Position numbers and translations under genes: made by a program. A stretch of 47,402 nt of DNA from a virus. The notes under the pieces were generated by a model, which was given only the letters and a program-made list of their open reading frames with translations, did no database searches and was not told the origin of the DNA. Of the stretch, positions 1 through 7,602 are shown in pieces (position 1 is the stretch's first letter; every line of letters starts with the position of its first letter). The stretch lies in the IMG/VR virus record IMGVR_UViG_3300010885_023842, positions 1-47,402 of that record. One strand, written 5' to 3'.

Positions 1-638
1 AACCATGTTTTGTTAAGAGTCGGAGTGCTTGTACCAGCGTATGTTGTAACAGCATACGAGCCAATTGCACCAATGCTTGCCAACGGAGAGTATCCGTTAG
101 TTGCATCTAATTTAGCTGTATCGCTAATTACTGCTGGAACACGATTTGTAAATGTTTGTCCGCCTGAAGTAGTTGCGGCACTTGCGTTCCATTCAAATAT
201 ACCAAAAGCTGTATTTGTTGTATCAAACCAATAAGTTCCTGCTGTTGGACTACCAGCTGGAATATTGCTTGTTCCAACTAGTTGTGCTGTATTAATATCT
301 GCACGTACTACATAAGCACGACTGCTTACGCCTAAATAGCTGTAAGCGGCTTGCAATCCATATTCATTTAATTCACCTGCGTGTACAGGATTATTATTGG
401 AATCAGTTTGGAAGTAAGGTGTGCCAAATGTTGTACCTAAATCCATTTGACTGGTCATTAGATATACAGCGCCTGCGTTTGCTTTCAAAGTACCTGGAGC
501 TGTTCCAGTACCTGCTGAATTCGTTTTATTTTCTTGGGTTGCAACAAAAATTAAAGGTGTTGTCCCTGGGGCTGCGGGAGTATAAAAACTCTCGTCTATT
601 ACTGTAACCGCTACGCCTGGTGAACCGAGTGTGGCCAT
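1..638 (-). CDS. Contractile tail sheath protein, gp18-like, N-terminal part only
   Basis: The frame is open from an ATG at 638 to the window edge, giving about 212 residues with the C-terminal part outside. The start reads MATLGSPGVAVTVIDESFYT, followed by a stretch with an NEYGLQAAYSYLGV motif and a YVVRADIN strand. This is the N-terminal pattern I know from tail sheath proteins of T4-like cyanophages. The sheath polymerises around the tail tube and contracts at infection. A GGAG ribosome site precedes the ATG and a perfect TATAAATA late element lies about 36 bases upstream, fitting a major late structural gene. Assignment is from family memory, not a search; the sheath identity is likely, and another tail protein is the main alternative. 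Confidence 0.8.
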   Translation of the reverse strand, partial: MATLGSPGVAVTVIDESFYTPAAPGTTPLIFVATQENKTNSAGTGTAPGTLKANAGAVYLMTSQMDLGTTFGTPYFQTDSNNNPVHAGELNEYGLQAAYSYLGVSSRAYVVRADINTAQLVGTSNIPAGSPTAGTYWFDTTNTAFGIFEWNASAATTSGGQTFTNRVPAVISDTAKLDATNGYSPLASIGAIGSYAVTTYAGTSTPTLNKTW

Positions 639-673
639 ATTGTGATCTCCGGTGAATACAAGTTTCCTATATG

Positions 674-681
674 TATTTATA
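674..681 (-). promoter_or_regulatory. T4-type late promoter (TATAAATA) for the sheath gene
   Basis: The minus strand reads CTATAAATACATA here. TATAAATA is the -10 element recognised by the late sigma gp55 and sliding clamp system of T4-like phages. It lies about 36 bases before the sheath ATG, leaving room for a short leader with GGAG. No -35 element is expected. Confidence 0.8.
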
Positions 682-747
682 GATAATTGGTTAATTCAAG
701 TCACTACAGTCCCTTTTATAAAGGTTTAAAAAAGGCTTAAATAATGC

Positions 748-1074
748 ATGAGACCATTATGCTCGTGCGGCCGAGGGCCAGTAGCCATTAACTACTATAA
801 GGATGATGTCGCATACTATAGAAGTGTATGTGGTGCGTGTCTACGAGGTGTAAAAATAGCCCGATGGCAACATGCGGGCTATAAGATGAAAAATACTTGC
901 GATAAATGTGGGTTTAAAAGCATCTACAAAGAAGTATTTGCAGTATTCCATGTGGACGGCAATTTAAACAACTGCGCCCATTCGAATCTTAAGACGGTAT
1001 GTGCAAACTGCCAGCGTGTTTTACATCGAGATGGAGTTCGTTGGCGGCAAGGTGATCTTGTACCAGACCTTTAA
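748..1074 (+). CDS. Small HNH-like zinc protein
   Basis: The 108-residue product has two zinc-binding halves. The first has C5-x-C7 and C28-x2-C31. The second has C51-x2-C54, then H68-V-D70-G-N, N80 and C85-x2-C88, which is the order of an HNH endonuclease beta-beta-alpha-metal core framed by two CxxC knuckles. Similar short proteins occur in T4-like cyanophages, mostly without assigned function. It could nick DNA (homing or packaging role) or simply bind nucleic acid. The ribosome site is weak: an AAAGG sits about 12 bases from the ATG. Its last 86 bases run antisense over the 3' end of the dNMP kinase gene, the reverse of the phage's usual tidy spacing. Confidence 0.65.
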   Translation: MRPLCSCGRGPVAINYYKDDVAYYRSVCGACLRGVKIARWQHAGYKMKNTCDKCGFKSIYKEVFAVFHVDGNLNNCAHSNLKTVCANCQRVLHRDGVRWRQGDLVPDL

Positions 1075-1687
1075 CCTTAGACATCAAATCATCGATAGTG
1101 CTATCGTTAGATAATACTGCATCGAAATCAGTACCGACCCAAGCAGTTTCGCTAGCATGAATGCCTATTTTTTCTAATCTACTACGACTAGTGGCCCATG
1201 CAAAATTACCACTTTCGCCACGATTTGCGTTAACTGCATCATCATACCAGTCGGGCAATTCGCCTCGTTTGACCCATACAATAATGCCGCCGGCAGCTTT
1301 GATTGATTTAATTTCGTTAGGAAAACGGCAATCGCTAATAACAATATCGTCTGTACTATTACGGAGTTTGTTTTCTAAACTAGCGATCCAGATATCGTCA
1401 TGGAATCCTCGGCGGCAAACTTCTGTACCCCATAACTGTAGCATTAGTCTAGGAGTAAGGTTAGGCATCTTTAAACGTTCTGCCCACCACGGATCTACTT
1501 GTTCACGCCATTCGCGGGCTTGTTTAGTACGCCCTTCTAGCATAGTTCTATCCCAACCAAACACTTGCGCCACTGCATCTTTTAAACTGTTGGCAAAACT
1601 TTCTCGTCTAAAACCGTGGAAATTTGTAAGATAGTCGGCAATCGTATCCTTGCCAGAACCAATAAAACCGCATACACCTATAATCAT
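989..1687 (-). CDS. Deoxynucleoside monophosphate kinase, T4 gp1-like
   Basis: The 232-residue protein starts with a Walker A loop, GFIGSGKDT at residues 7-15. It also has an RLMLQLWGTEVCRRGF segment that matches the RRLMQALGTD region of T4 gp1, and an ISDCRFPNE strand matching the gp1 DTRQDHE region. The enzyme phosphorylates dNMPs, in T4 including a modified dCMP, and so feeds phage DNA synthesis. A GGAGG ribosome site stands five bases before the ATG. A consensus sigma70 promoter lies directly upstream, so expression is probably early or independent of the late genes around it. The last 20 or so residues, after KVKGLVQ, lie in the antisense overlap with the HNH-like gene and look like an extension beyond the usual fold. 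Confidence 0.85.
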   Translation of the reverse strand: MIIGVCGFIGSGKDTIADYLTNFHGFRRESFANSLKDAVAQVFGWDRTMLEGRTKQAREWREQVDPWWAERLKMPNLTPRLMLQLWGTEVCRRGFHDDIWIASLENKLRNSTDDIVISDCRFPNEIKSIKAAGGIIVWVKRGELPDWYDDAVNANRGESGNFAWATSRSRLEKIGIHASETAWVGTDFDAVLSNDSTIDDLMSKVKGLVQDHLAANELHLDVKHAGSLHIPS

Positions 1688-1708
1688 AGCGCCTCCGTAG
1701 ATATCGCT

Positions 1709-1737
1709 AGTATATAACAGTTTTATTACAATGTCAA
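1709..1737 (-). promoter_or_regulatory. Sigma70-type early promoter for the dNMP kinase gene
   Basis: On the minus strand, TTGACA (1732-1737) is followed after exactly 17 bases by TATACT (1709-1714). That is a full -35 match and a five-of-six -10 match at the optimal spacing. Transcription would start near 1702, about 15 bases before the kinase ATG, leaving space for GGAGG. Such promoters are used by unmodified host RNA polymerase, typical of early genes in T4-like phages. Confidence 0.8.
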
Positions 1738-1745
1738 ATTATTTC

Positions 1746-2537
1746 TTAGCCAAGAATAAAGGTCATTGGCTGTCCGCCAGCAACTAAATCGCCCAATTCT
1801 TTTTCAAGTTTTTCGATTTCTTTGTCGCCTTCTTGTTTTAGCGCACTGCCATTTAACTGTGTGCCGCTTTGAGGACCAACAATACTGGCAAATTTACCAC
1901 GTGCTTCTCCTAGCATTAGTTTACAAGTGGCTAGAGTATAATCGTACAACCATTGTTTGGCATACATGTCTTGTAAAATAACAAAATCAGGTCGGAAATT
2001 ATCAGTACGGATCAGCACTTGTTCGCCTTGTGCGAACGGACGTTGCAATAATGTCAACATGTGCTTGGTTGGATTCCAAGCAAATTCGATATAACTACCA
2101 AATATACGACCTAGCAATTTTTGATATCCGCTGTACATTTCGTAAGTAGCGATACCGCCTAGTTGACTGCTGTTCATCAAATAGGTATTGGTATAGGCCA
2201 AGTTAAACGGTTCAAACAAACTGCCGCCAGCGCCTTGGCCAGTTCTACTACCCACGCTACGACGGAACACTGTGCGAACACTAATAATTTCATTGGGTAA
2301 AATGTACTCGTTTTGATCTACGAATAGTTCTAAAAACAAGTAACTTTCTTCAGTTGCACCCGGACTACGTTGTCTAAACTTAGCAATGGCTCTGTTAAGA
2401 GCTGTTTCATAGTGTACTGGATCAAGCTCTACTTCAACCATGCCATTGCCTAACATGTTTTTAACATAGTCAAAAACTTTATTTCGCTCGGCTGTTGCAG
2501 TTGTAAGGGCAGGGTCTGTAGGGTAAATATCGGCCAT
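1746..2537 (-). CDS. Neck protein, gp13-like
   Basis: This is a head-completion protein of the neck that, with gp14, closes the DNA-filled head and offers the site for tail joining. With the ATG at 2537 it has 263 residues and begins MADIYPTDP. A VELDPVHYETALNRAIAKF segment near residue 38 corresponds to the VELTPDQIYDCIQRALELY region of T4 gp13, and the C-terminus MTFILG matches the gp13 ending FGILVG. Conserved pieces LMLGEARGKF and VGPQSGTQLNG are familiar from aquatic phage homologues. The frame stays open to an ATG at 2564, but that codon lies in the promoter; the chosen ATG has GGAG eight bases away. It is transcribed away from gp14, whereas T4 has 13 and 14 in one direction. Confidence 0.8.
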   Translation of the reverse strand: MADIYPTDPALTTATAERNKVFDYVKNMLGNGMVEVELDPVHYETALNRAIAKFRQRSPGATEESYLFLELFVDQNEYILPNEIISVRTVFRRSVGSRTGQGAGGSLFEPFNLAYTNTYLMNSSQLGGIATYEMYSGYQKLLGRIFGSYIEFAWNPTKHMLTLLQRPFAQGEQVLIRTDNFRPDFVILQDMYAKQWLYDYTLATCKLMLGEARGKFASIVGPQSGTQLNGSALKQEGDKEIEKLEKELGDLVAGGQPMTFILG

Positions 2538-2554
2538 ATTGGTTTCTCCACTCA

Positions 2555-2574
2555 TATTTATCATACGATAAATA
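2555..2574. promoter_or_regulatory. Divergent pair of late promoter elements in a near-palindrome
   Basis: The 20 bases read TATTTATCATACGATAAATA. The minus strand has GATAAATA at 2555-2562 and the plus strand has GATAAATA at 2567-2574, so one short inverted repeat carries two late -10 elements facing outward. The minus copy fits gp13 well, with leader, GGAG and ATG following. The plus copy ends only five bases before the gp14 ATG, so its transcript would have almost no leader. Confidence 0.6.
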
Positions 2575-2579
2575 TCACT

Positions 2580-3746
2580 ATGCCAAGAATATCCTTATAC
2601 AAACCCGAAAGAGGGTCAGACTTTAAATTTATGGATCGCCAAGCTAGCGAAATGTTCCAGCTTGGTGGAACCGACATTTATTTGCACAAATATCTAGGAG
2701 CAAACACCAGCTCTGAAAATGCTACTGCCGCAGAACCGCATTATGCTACAGACAATGTTACTAATATACAAGATTTACTGTTATTAGAAAACCGTGATAG
2801 AAAATACGACCCGGAAATTTATCGATTACGTGGTTGGTACAATGTACAAAATATAGATTTTAATCTAAGCCAATTTGGTTTGTTTATTGACAACGATACA
2901 ATTTATATGACTGTACATATTAATGATTTTTTCAAATATATCGGTCGTAAACCTGTAAGCGGTGATGTGTTTGAACTGCCGCATTTACGTGATGATTTTG
3001 CATTAAATGATTTCGATGTAACAATGCCACGATATTATCAAATTACCGACGTGGGTCGTGCAAGCGAGGGATTTAGTCCCACATGGTATCCGCATCTATA
3101 TAGATTAAAATGTACAAAAATTACTGATAGTCAACAATTTGCCGCTATTCTTAGTCTACCTGCAAATGCAGATAACCCGGCTGGTCCGACTATACAAGAT
3201 ATTCTTAGTACTCGTGCTAAAGATTTAGCAATTAATCAGGCAGTTATTAATCAAGCAGAGTCCGATGCGGCACTGAGCGGCTACCAAACAAAACAATTTT
3301 ATACACTAGCAGTTGATCCTACTAACGGAAAACCTATTATTAAAACAGCCGACGATGCTGACCTTGATGCAAGTGGCATAGATATTACTGCGTCTGATGT
3401 AGATGGCGCACCAACACGTAGTGGATATACAGGTTACATGTTAGGCGACGGAGTTGCTCCTAATGGTATTCCTAATTTTGGTGCAGATATTCAATTTCCG
3501 TCTAGTGCAGAACAAAATGATTATTTTTTAAGAACTGATTTTATGCCAAACAGATTATTCCGCTTTGATGGAACACGCTGGGTTAAAGTTGAAGATAGTG
3601 TACGTATGACCATGACTAATACTGATACTCGTCAAACATTAAAAACCGGCTTTATTAACAATACAAATACAAATATTATCGGTGGTACAACTATTACCGA
3701 ACGTCAACCCCTATCTTCAGCACTTAAACCTAAGGCGGATCTATAA
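2580..3746 (+). CDS. Neck protein, gp14-like
   Basis: This protein is the partner of gp13 in the neck ring between head and tail. The 388-residue sequence opens with MPRISLYKPERGSDFKFMDR and holds NDFFKYIGRKPVSGDVFELP, which parallels the [20 protein letters not shown] strand pair of T4 gp14. It also has EGFSPTWYPHLYRLK, well known in aquatic T4-like gp14 proteins. It is longer than T4 gp14 (256 residues); the extra C-terminal part contains a DYFLRTDFMPNRLFRFDGTR segment of fibre-like character. No Shine-Dalgarno sequence precedes the ATG, and a GATAAATA element ends five bases upstream, suggesting leaderless or poorly led translation from that promoter. Its TAA overlaps the next ATG as TAATG. 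Confidence 0.75.
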   Translation: MPRISLYKPERGSDFKFMDRQASEMFQLGGTDIYLHKYLGANTSSENATAAEPHYATDNVTNIQDLLLLENRDRKYDPEIYRLRGWYNVQNIDFNLSQFGLFIDNDTIYMTVHINDFFKYIGRKPVSGDVFELPHLRDDFALNDFDVTMPRYYQITDVGRASEGFSPTWYPHLYRLKCTKITDSQQFAAILSLPANADNPAGPTIQDILSTRAKDLAINQAVINQAESDAALSGYQTKQFYTLAVDPTNGKPIIKTADDADLDASGIDITASDVDGAPTRSGYTGYMLGDGVAPNGIPNFGADIQFPSSAEQNDYFLRTDFMPNRLFRFDGTRWVKVEDSVRMTMTNTDTRQTLKTGFINNTNTNIIGGTTITERQPLSSALKPKADL

Positions 3747-5197
3747 TGCAGTATTTTTACGACGGTCAAATCCGCAGATATCTAGTACAGACTATTAGAT
3801 TGTTTAGTAATTTTACAGTCAAGTATGGTGACGGAACATTACATCAGATTCCAGTTAGTTACGGAGACCCAGATAGACAAGCGGCCGCTATTATTAGACA
3901 AAATAGTGAAAATGCTATACAAAGTGTACCACGTATAGCTGTGCATATTAAAGATTTACAATTAGACCGTACACGATTATCTGATGCAACCTATGTTGGA
4001 AAACTACATTTACGTGAACGAGACACATACACTGATCCAATAACTGGTCAGTTAACATATAGTGAAGGGCAAGGTAAAAACTATACTGTAGAAAGATTAA
4101 TGCCAACTCCATTTAAATTAACACTAAGTGTTGATATTTGGTCAAGCAGTACAGAACAAAAATTACAAATACTTGAACAAATCTTAGTATTGTTTAATCC
4201 TAGTTTAGAAATACAAACAACTGACAACTATATAGACTGGACTAGTTTAAGTGTACTAGATTTAACACAAGTATTATGGTCAAGCAGGCAAGTTCCAGTA
4301 GGTACAAATGACACAATTGACTTGGCTACATTAACTTTAGAAGCTCCGGTATGGATCAGTCCGCCTGCTAAGGTTAAAAATCTTGGAGTTATTGCCACGA
4401 TTATTACTAGTATCTATGGAGCCGTTGACAAAGATACGGTAAATCAGTATATCGAAGGACTTGGGGTTGATATAATGGGTAACGACGCCACTATGAGCGA
4501 CTTACTCAGTACCCAATATACTACTAATATTGGTAATTTTGGAGTATTACTATTAAACAGCACTGCGCAAATTATAAATCCAGGTAGTAATGTTAGTGCG
4601 CCAAATGATAGCTTAACTGTTCCGGTCAATTTAAGTGTTCCTATCAATTGGCAGGAATTTTTAGCAGGATGTAATGGTAGTTATCTAGCAGGTTCTAGTA
4701 AAATATATTTTAGACAAGCCACTGGATTTGAAGTAGGCGGAACATTTACAATAAATGCGCTTGATAATACAACAATTTCAATTGTATTAGACTCGTCTAC
4801 ATATCCAAGTAATAGTATGCTTGCGCCTGCTAGCGGTAACAATAGAGCAAACGGATTTAGTGCAGGCACGTTCGATGCCATTATAGATCCTATGACAGTA
4901 TATCCAAATAATGGAATGACAAATTTAACTGCTGGCGACAGATTTTTAATCATAGAAGATATCGGACATACCGGTAATACTACTCAAGCATGGGGCAGTT
5001 TTGTGGCTAAAGCCAATGACATCATAGAATGGAACGGAACTGCTTGGATTATTGTGTTCGATCATGGCCAAAATTCCAACACCTTACTCTATCAAACGAA
5101 TATATACAGTGGAGTCCAATACAAATGGAACGGCGTAAGCTGGGTTAAATCGTTTGAGGGCGAGTACGGAGCAGGTTTATGGAGAGTAGCACTCTAA
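3746..5197 (+). CDS. Tail terminator and sheath stabiliser, gp15-like
   Basis: In T4, gp15 forms a ring that caps the tail tube and sheath and binds the neck. The N-terminus YFYDGQIRRY, LFSNFTVKYG and IPVSYGD aligns with T4 gp15 YFYNSSFRRY, LFSNIQIKR and VPITYAS. Further on PTPFKLTLSVDIW and QILEQILVLFNPS match PSPIKMIYELSIF and QIVEQILPYFQPH. The protein has 483 residues against 272 in T4; the C-terminal 250 residues are an added low-complexity region ending in a WNGTAW and a YKWNGVSW motif, as in aquatic relatives. It follows gp14 through a one-base TAATG overlap, and its last 19 bases overlap the Nudix gene, so the accessory cluster is probably read from the same transcript. Confidence 0.8.
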   Translation: MQYFYDGQIRRYLVQTIRLFSNFTVKYGDGTLHQIPVSYGDPDRQAAAIIRQNSENAIQSVPRIAVHIKDLQLDRTRLSDATYVGKLHLRERDTYTDPITGQLTYSEGQGKNYTVERLMPTPFKLTLSVDIWSSSTEQKLQILEQILVLFNPSLEIQTTDNYIDWTSLSVLDLTQVLWSSRQVPVGTNDTIDLATLTLEAPVWISPPAKVKNLGVIATIITSIYGAVDKDTVNQYIEGLGVDIMGNDATMSDLLSTQYTTNIGNFGVLLLNSTAQIINPGSNVSAPNDSLTVPVNLSVPINWQEFLAGCNGSYLAGSSKIYFRQATGFEVGGTFTINALDNTTISIVLDSSTYPSNSMLAPASGNNRANGFSAGTFDAIIDPMTVYPNNGMTNLTAGDRFLIIEDIGHTGNTTQAWGSFVAKANDIIEWNGTAWIIVFDHGQNSNTLLYQTNIYSGVQYKWNGVSWVKSFEGEYGAGLWRVAL

Positions 5198-5628
5198 GAG
5201 ATAAAATTGTATGTAGCGGCGCATTAGTATACGCTAGAAATACTCATAGGTTTTTACTTTTACAGAAAGCTCGCGGTAAACATCAAGGTACTTGGGGACT
5301 GGTAGGCGGAACTACTATAGAGGGTGAAAACCCTTGGCAAGGTCTCCAGCGCGAAATAGTTGAAGAGATTGGATCTCTTCCTAACATAATCAAAACAATC
5401 CCACTTGAAACATTTGTCAGCAACGATGCTGTGTTCAATTTTCACACATACTTGTGTCTAGTCGATGACGAGTTCGTTCCTGTATTAAGTGACGAACATT
5501 GTGCATGGGCCTGGGCCATACTAGACCAATCTCCAAAACCTTTGCATCAAGGTTTAAAAAATAGCTTTTCAAACAAAGCTATGAGAACAAAATTACAAAC
5601 AATTTTTGATTTAGTGGGGTTAATATAA
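5179..5628 (+). CDS. Nudix hydrolase
   Basis: The 149-residue protein carries a near-perfect Nudix box from G44 to S66: G-x5-E50-x7-R58-E59-I-V-E62-E63-x-G65. The glutamates bind divalent metal, and the family splits nucleoside diphosphates linked to another group. The stretch GTWGLVGGTTIEGE is typical of MutT-like members. The substrate cannot be read from the sequence; oxidised dNTPs, NAD-type dinucleotides, ADP-ribose or mRNA caps are all possible. The start lies 19 bases inside the gp15 gene, and the stop shares a base with the next ATG (TAATG), so its translation is tightly coupled to both neighbours. T4 has an unrelated-position Nudix gene (nudE); this copy belongs to the accessory cluster. 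Confidence 0.85.
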   Translation: MESSTLRDKIVCSGALVYARNTHRFLLLQKARGKHQGTWGLVGGTTIEGENPWQGLQREIVEEIGSLPNIIKTIPLETFVSNDAVFNFHTYLCLVDDEFVPVLSDEHCAWAWAILDQSPKPLHQGLKNSFSNKAMRTKLQTIFDLVGLI

Positions 5629-6239
5629 TGAATTCTTACATAGACAACGTATATACTACACCTTTATATGTAGCCGGTATAACGGAAGAAGAAGGGTTTA
5701 GTACTATACAAGAAGAAGCCAGGCGAGCAATTGAAGCTTGTGAATTTTCAGCCAAAGCAGAATGGGGTGCTACACATTATCTTTCACATACTAGCTTTAT
5801 TGAAAATGTTATAGACGAACAAAAAATGAAAATATTTTCAATTATTTTGCACTCACATTTAGGCAAATATATGGACACTATTGGATTTAATATGAGACCG
5901 TATATGGTAACTAGTTGGTTTAGTTTATTTCAAAAAGGACAATACGGTCATTTACATAATCACGGTAATGCCGATGTAAGCGGATGCTATTACGTAGAAA
6001 CATCTGGCAACGATGGTGATTTTTATATAGAAGATCCGCGGCCAGCAAATGAAACCAGTTATGTATTTGCTAATCGATATTGTTCAGGAAGAAGATCATA
6101 TAAACCCGAAGTAGGCAAGCTGATGATGTTTCCTGGATATCTTTATCACGGAATAAAAACAAATAATACAGATACGGATCGCGTTAGTTTAAGTTTTAAT
6201 ATTAAATTTATCGATCCTAGATTATGTTTAAAACCATAA
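5628..6239 (+). CDS. 2OG-Fe(II) oxygenase-like protein, TIGR02466 type
   Basis: The 203-residue protein has the pattern of the TIGR02466 family of putative 2-oxoglutarate/Fe(II) oxygenases. It has H110-x-H112 followed by VSGCYYV, a DPR turn, GKLMMFPGYLYH with distal H174, and R185 before SLSFN, where the arginine would hold the 2OG carboxylate. The fold is a double-stranded beta-helix. The second proximal ligand is His where classical enzymes have Asp or Glu. The substrate is unknown. It is the first of four relatives in this cluster and is translationally coupled to the Nudix gene. Function as an active oxygenase is likely from the family but not proven. Confidence 0.7.
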   Translation: MNSYIDNVYTTPLYVAGITEEEGFSTIQEEARRAIEACEFSAKAEWGATHYLSHTSFIENVIDEQKMKIFSIILHSHLGKYMDTIGFNMRPYMVTSWFSLFQKGQYGHLHNHGNADVSGCYYVETSGNDGDFYIEDPRPANETSYVFANRYCSGRRSYKPEVGKLMMFPGYLYHGIKTNNTDTDRVSLSFNIKFIDPRLCLKP

Positions 6240-6255
6240 TAAGCAACACACATAT

Positions 6256-6987
6256 ATGGATATATTTTTTAAACGTAAAAAAATTATAGTAGACTGTTTT
6301 ACATATAGTACTACAGTTTATGATTATTTTCCTATAGTTCCCGCAACTAATCAGTTTCCTAATTGGTGGTCCGATTTAAAAAAATCTAACGATTTAATTC
6401 CTAATCTCAATTTAAAAACATGTCAAGGGTTAATAGGGCTATATCAAACAGCATTTACTATGCGTATGTGGTCCGATTTAGCCATAACAGTAGGGCCAAT
6501 TTCTGATCCTAAATTTAATTTAAGATTTGCAGACACAGAATCGTCGGCTCAACCTCACGGTGCAGACCAGTGGGGATCTTGGTTATCTGAAAAAGAATGG
6601 CAACATTTAAAAATTATATCGCCGTGGGTAATTAATAGTAAATCTGACACTAAATTTTTAATGACTGATCCAATGTGGGGTCGAAATAGTTTAAAAGATT
6701 ATACTGTTTTAAACGGTGTTCTTGATTTTAAATATCAAGTAACATCTAATATTAATTTAATGATGCCAAGACCTGAAGCGATGTATAAAGAATTTTTAAT
6801 CCCGGTAGGATCTCCTTTAGCGCAGTTAGTGCCGTTGACTGAAGATAAAATTGAATTTAAAAGCCATTTAATATCTAAAGAAGAGTTTATACAAAAAAAT
6901 ACACGAAATCTTTCGTTTATTAACAACTTTAAAAAAAATAAAAAGTTTACAAAAGAATCAAAATGTCCTGTTAAGAAATTTTTATAA
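6256..6987 (+). CDS. Protein of unknown function, paralogue of the protein at 9913-10641
   Basis: I do not recognise a known enzyme. The 243-residue protein has no clear signal peptide or membrane span. It is rich in Trp and Pro and has a VGSPLAQLVPL motif near residue 195 and a SKCPVKKFL C-terminus (235-243). The protein encoded at 9913 shows the same order of features: KCPAF against TCQGL, then a similar strand region, RGQPLMYIRF in place of GSPLAQLVPL, and KKCPFKKWF at the end. The pattern is reminiscent of the DUF6065 family, which I hold loosely. There is no evident ribosome site in the 16-base gap before the ATG. It sits among 2OG oxygenases, so a role with them is plausible but unproven. 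Confidence 0.6.
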   Translation: MDIFFKRKKIIVDCFTYSTTVYDYFPIVPATNQFPNWWSDLKKSNDLIPNLNLKTCQGLIGLYQTAFTMRMWSDLAITVGPISDPKFNLRFADTESSAQPHGADQWGSWLSEKEWQHLKIISPWVINSKSDTKFLMTDPMWGRNSLKDYTVLNGVLDFKYQVTSNINLMMPRPEAMYKEFLIPVGSPLAQLVPLTEDKIEFKSHLISKEEFIQKNTRNLSFINNFKKNKKFTKESKCPVKKFL

Positions 6988-6999
6988 CAAAGAGATAAA

Positions 7000-7602
7000 A
7001 TGACTGTTCAAATTATAGAAAATTTATTACCCGTGTGCTGGCAAAAAGGATTACAGCAAACAGTAAAAGATTTACAATGGGTACATCAAAAAGGTACATC
7101 GTATAAAGTTTCCAACGACTCGTTTATCCAGGGTATGGATATTTTTATAGACGACAATACCATCGACAGCCCACAATTTGTTTGTTATATAATAGATTCT
7201 AAACAAACTAGTCCTCTTTTTCCCTACATCAGACCTGTGTTATATATGTTAGAAAATGCGTTAGGGAAGAAAATTACACGCATTATTAGAATAAAAATTA
7301 ATCATCAATTACCAGTAGTAGGATTTAACAAAGATAATCACAATATTGCCCATGTAGATGAACCAGACGAGAATTTAATGTCTGCGGTATATTATATTAA
7401 CGATAGTGACGGCGATACTTTTTTATTTAATGAACATTATAGCCATAATAAAGATATTAAAGAACTAACAATAGCACACCGGGTCACTCCAAAAGCTGGA
7501 AAAATTGTTGTATTTCCTTCAACTCAGATGCATGCCAGTGCTAACCCTATTGATACTTCTTCTAGATATGTAATTAATTTTGTATTTGAGGTAGAAAAAT
7601 GA
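7000..7602 (+). CDS. 2OG-Fe(II) oxygenase with classical HxD motif
   Basis: The 200-residue protein has H118-V-D120 in NIAHVDEPDENL, then the strand SAVYYIND, a GDTFLF turn, VTPKAGKIVVFPS, distal H178 in MHASANPI, and R189 in SSRYVINF. This is a complete Fe(II) and 2OG binding set for the double-stranded beta-helix fold. Similar proteins are common in T4-like cyanophages without a defined substrate. It differs from the four HxH members in this cluster and has a classical HxD. Its end overlaps the following oxygenase gene by an ATGA, so the two are co-translated. Confidence 0.75.
   Translation: MTVQIIENLLPVCWQKGLQQTVKDLQWVHQKGTSYKVSNDSFIQGMDIFIDDNTIDSPQFVCYIIDSKQTSPLFPYIRPVLYMLENALGKKITRIIRIKINHQLPVVGFNKDNHNIAHVDEPDENLMSAVYYINDSDGDTFLFNEHYSHNKDIKELTIAHRVTPKAGKIVVFPSTQMHASANPIDTSSRYVINFVFEVEK

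Noticed and set aside
696-722. Possible sigma70 promoter (TTCAAG, 16 bases, TATAAA) before the HNH-like gene
   Set aside because: The -35 match is only three of six; TATAAA alone is common in AT-rich DNA.
1161-1634. 157-residue plus-strand frame opposite the dNMP kinase
   Set aside because: It has no start signal and no recognisable motif; the minus frame codes for a complete kinase.
2538-2564. Upstream ATG for the gp13-like gene
   Set aside because: It lies inside the late promoter element and would precede the ribosome site GGAG; the ATG at 2537 has proper spacing and a familiar start.
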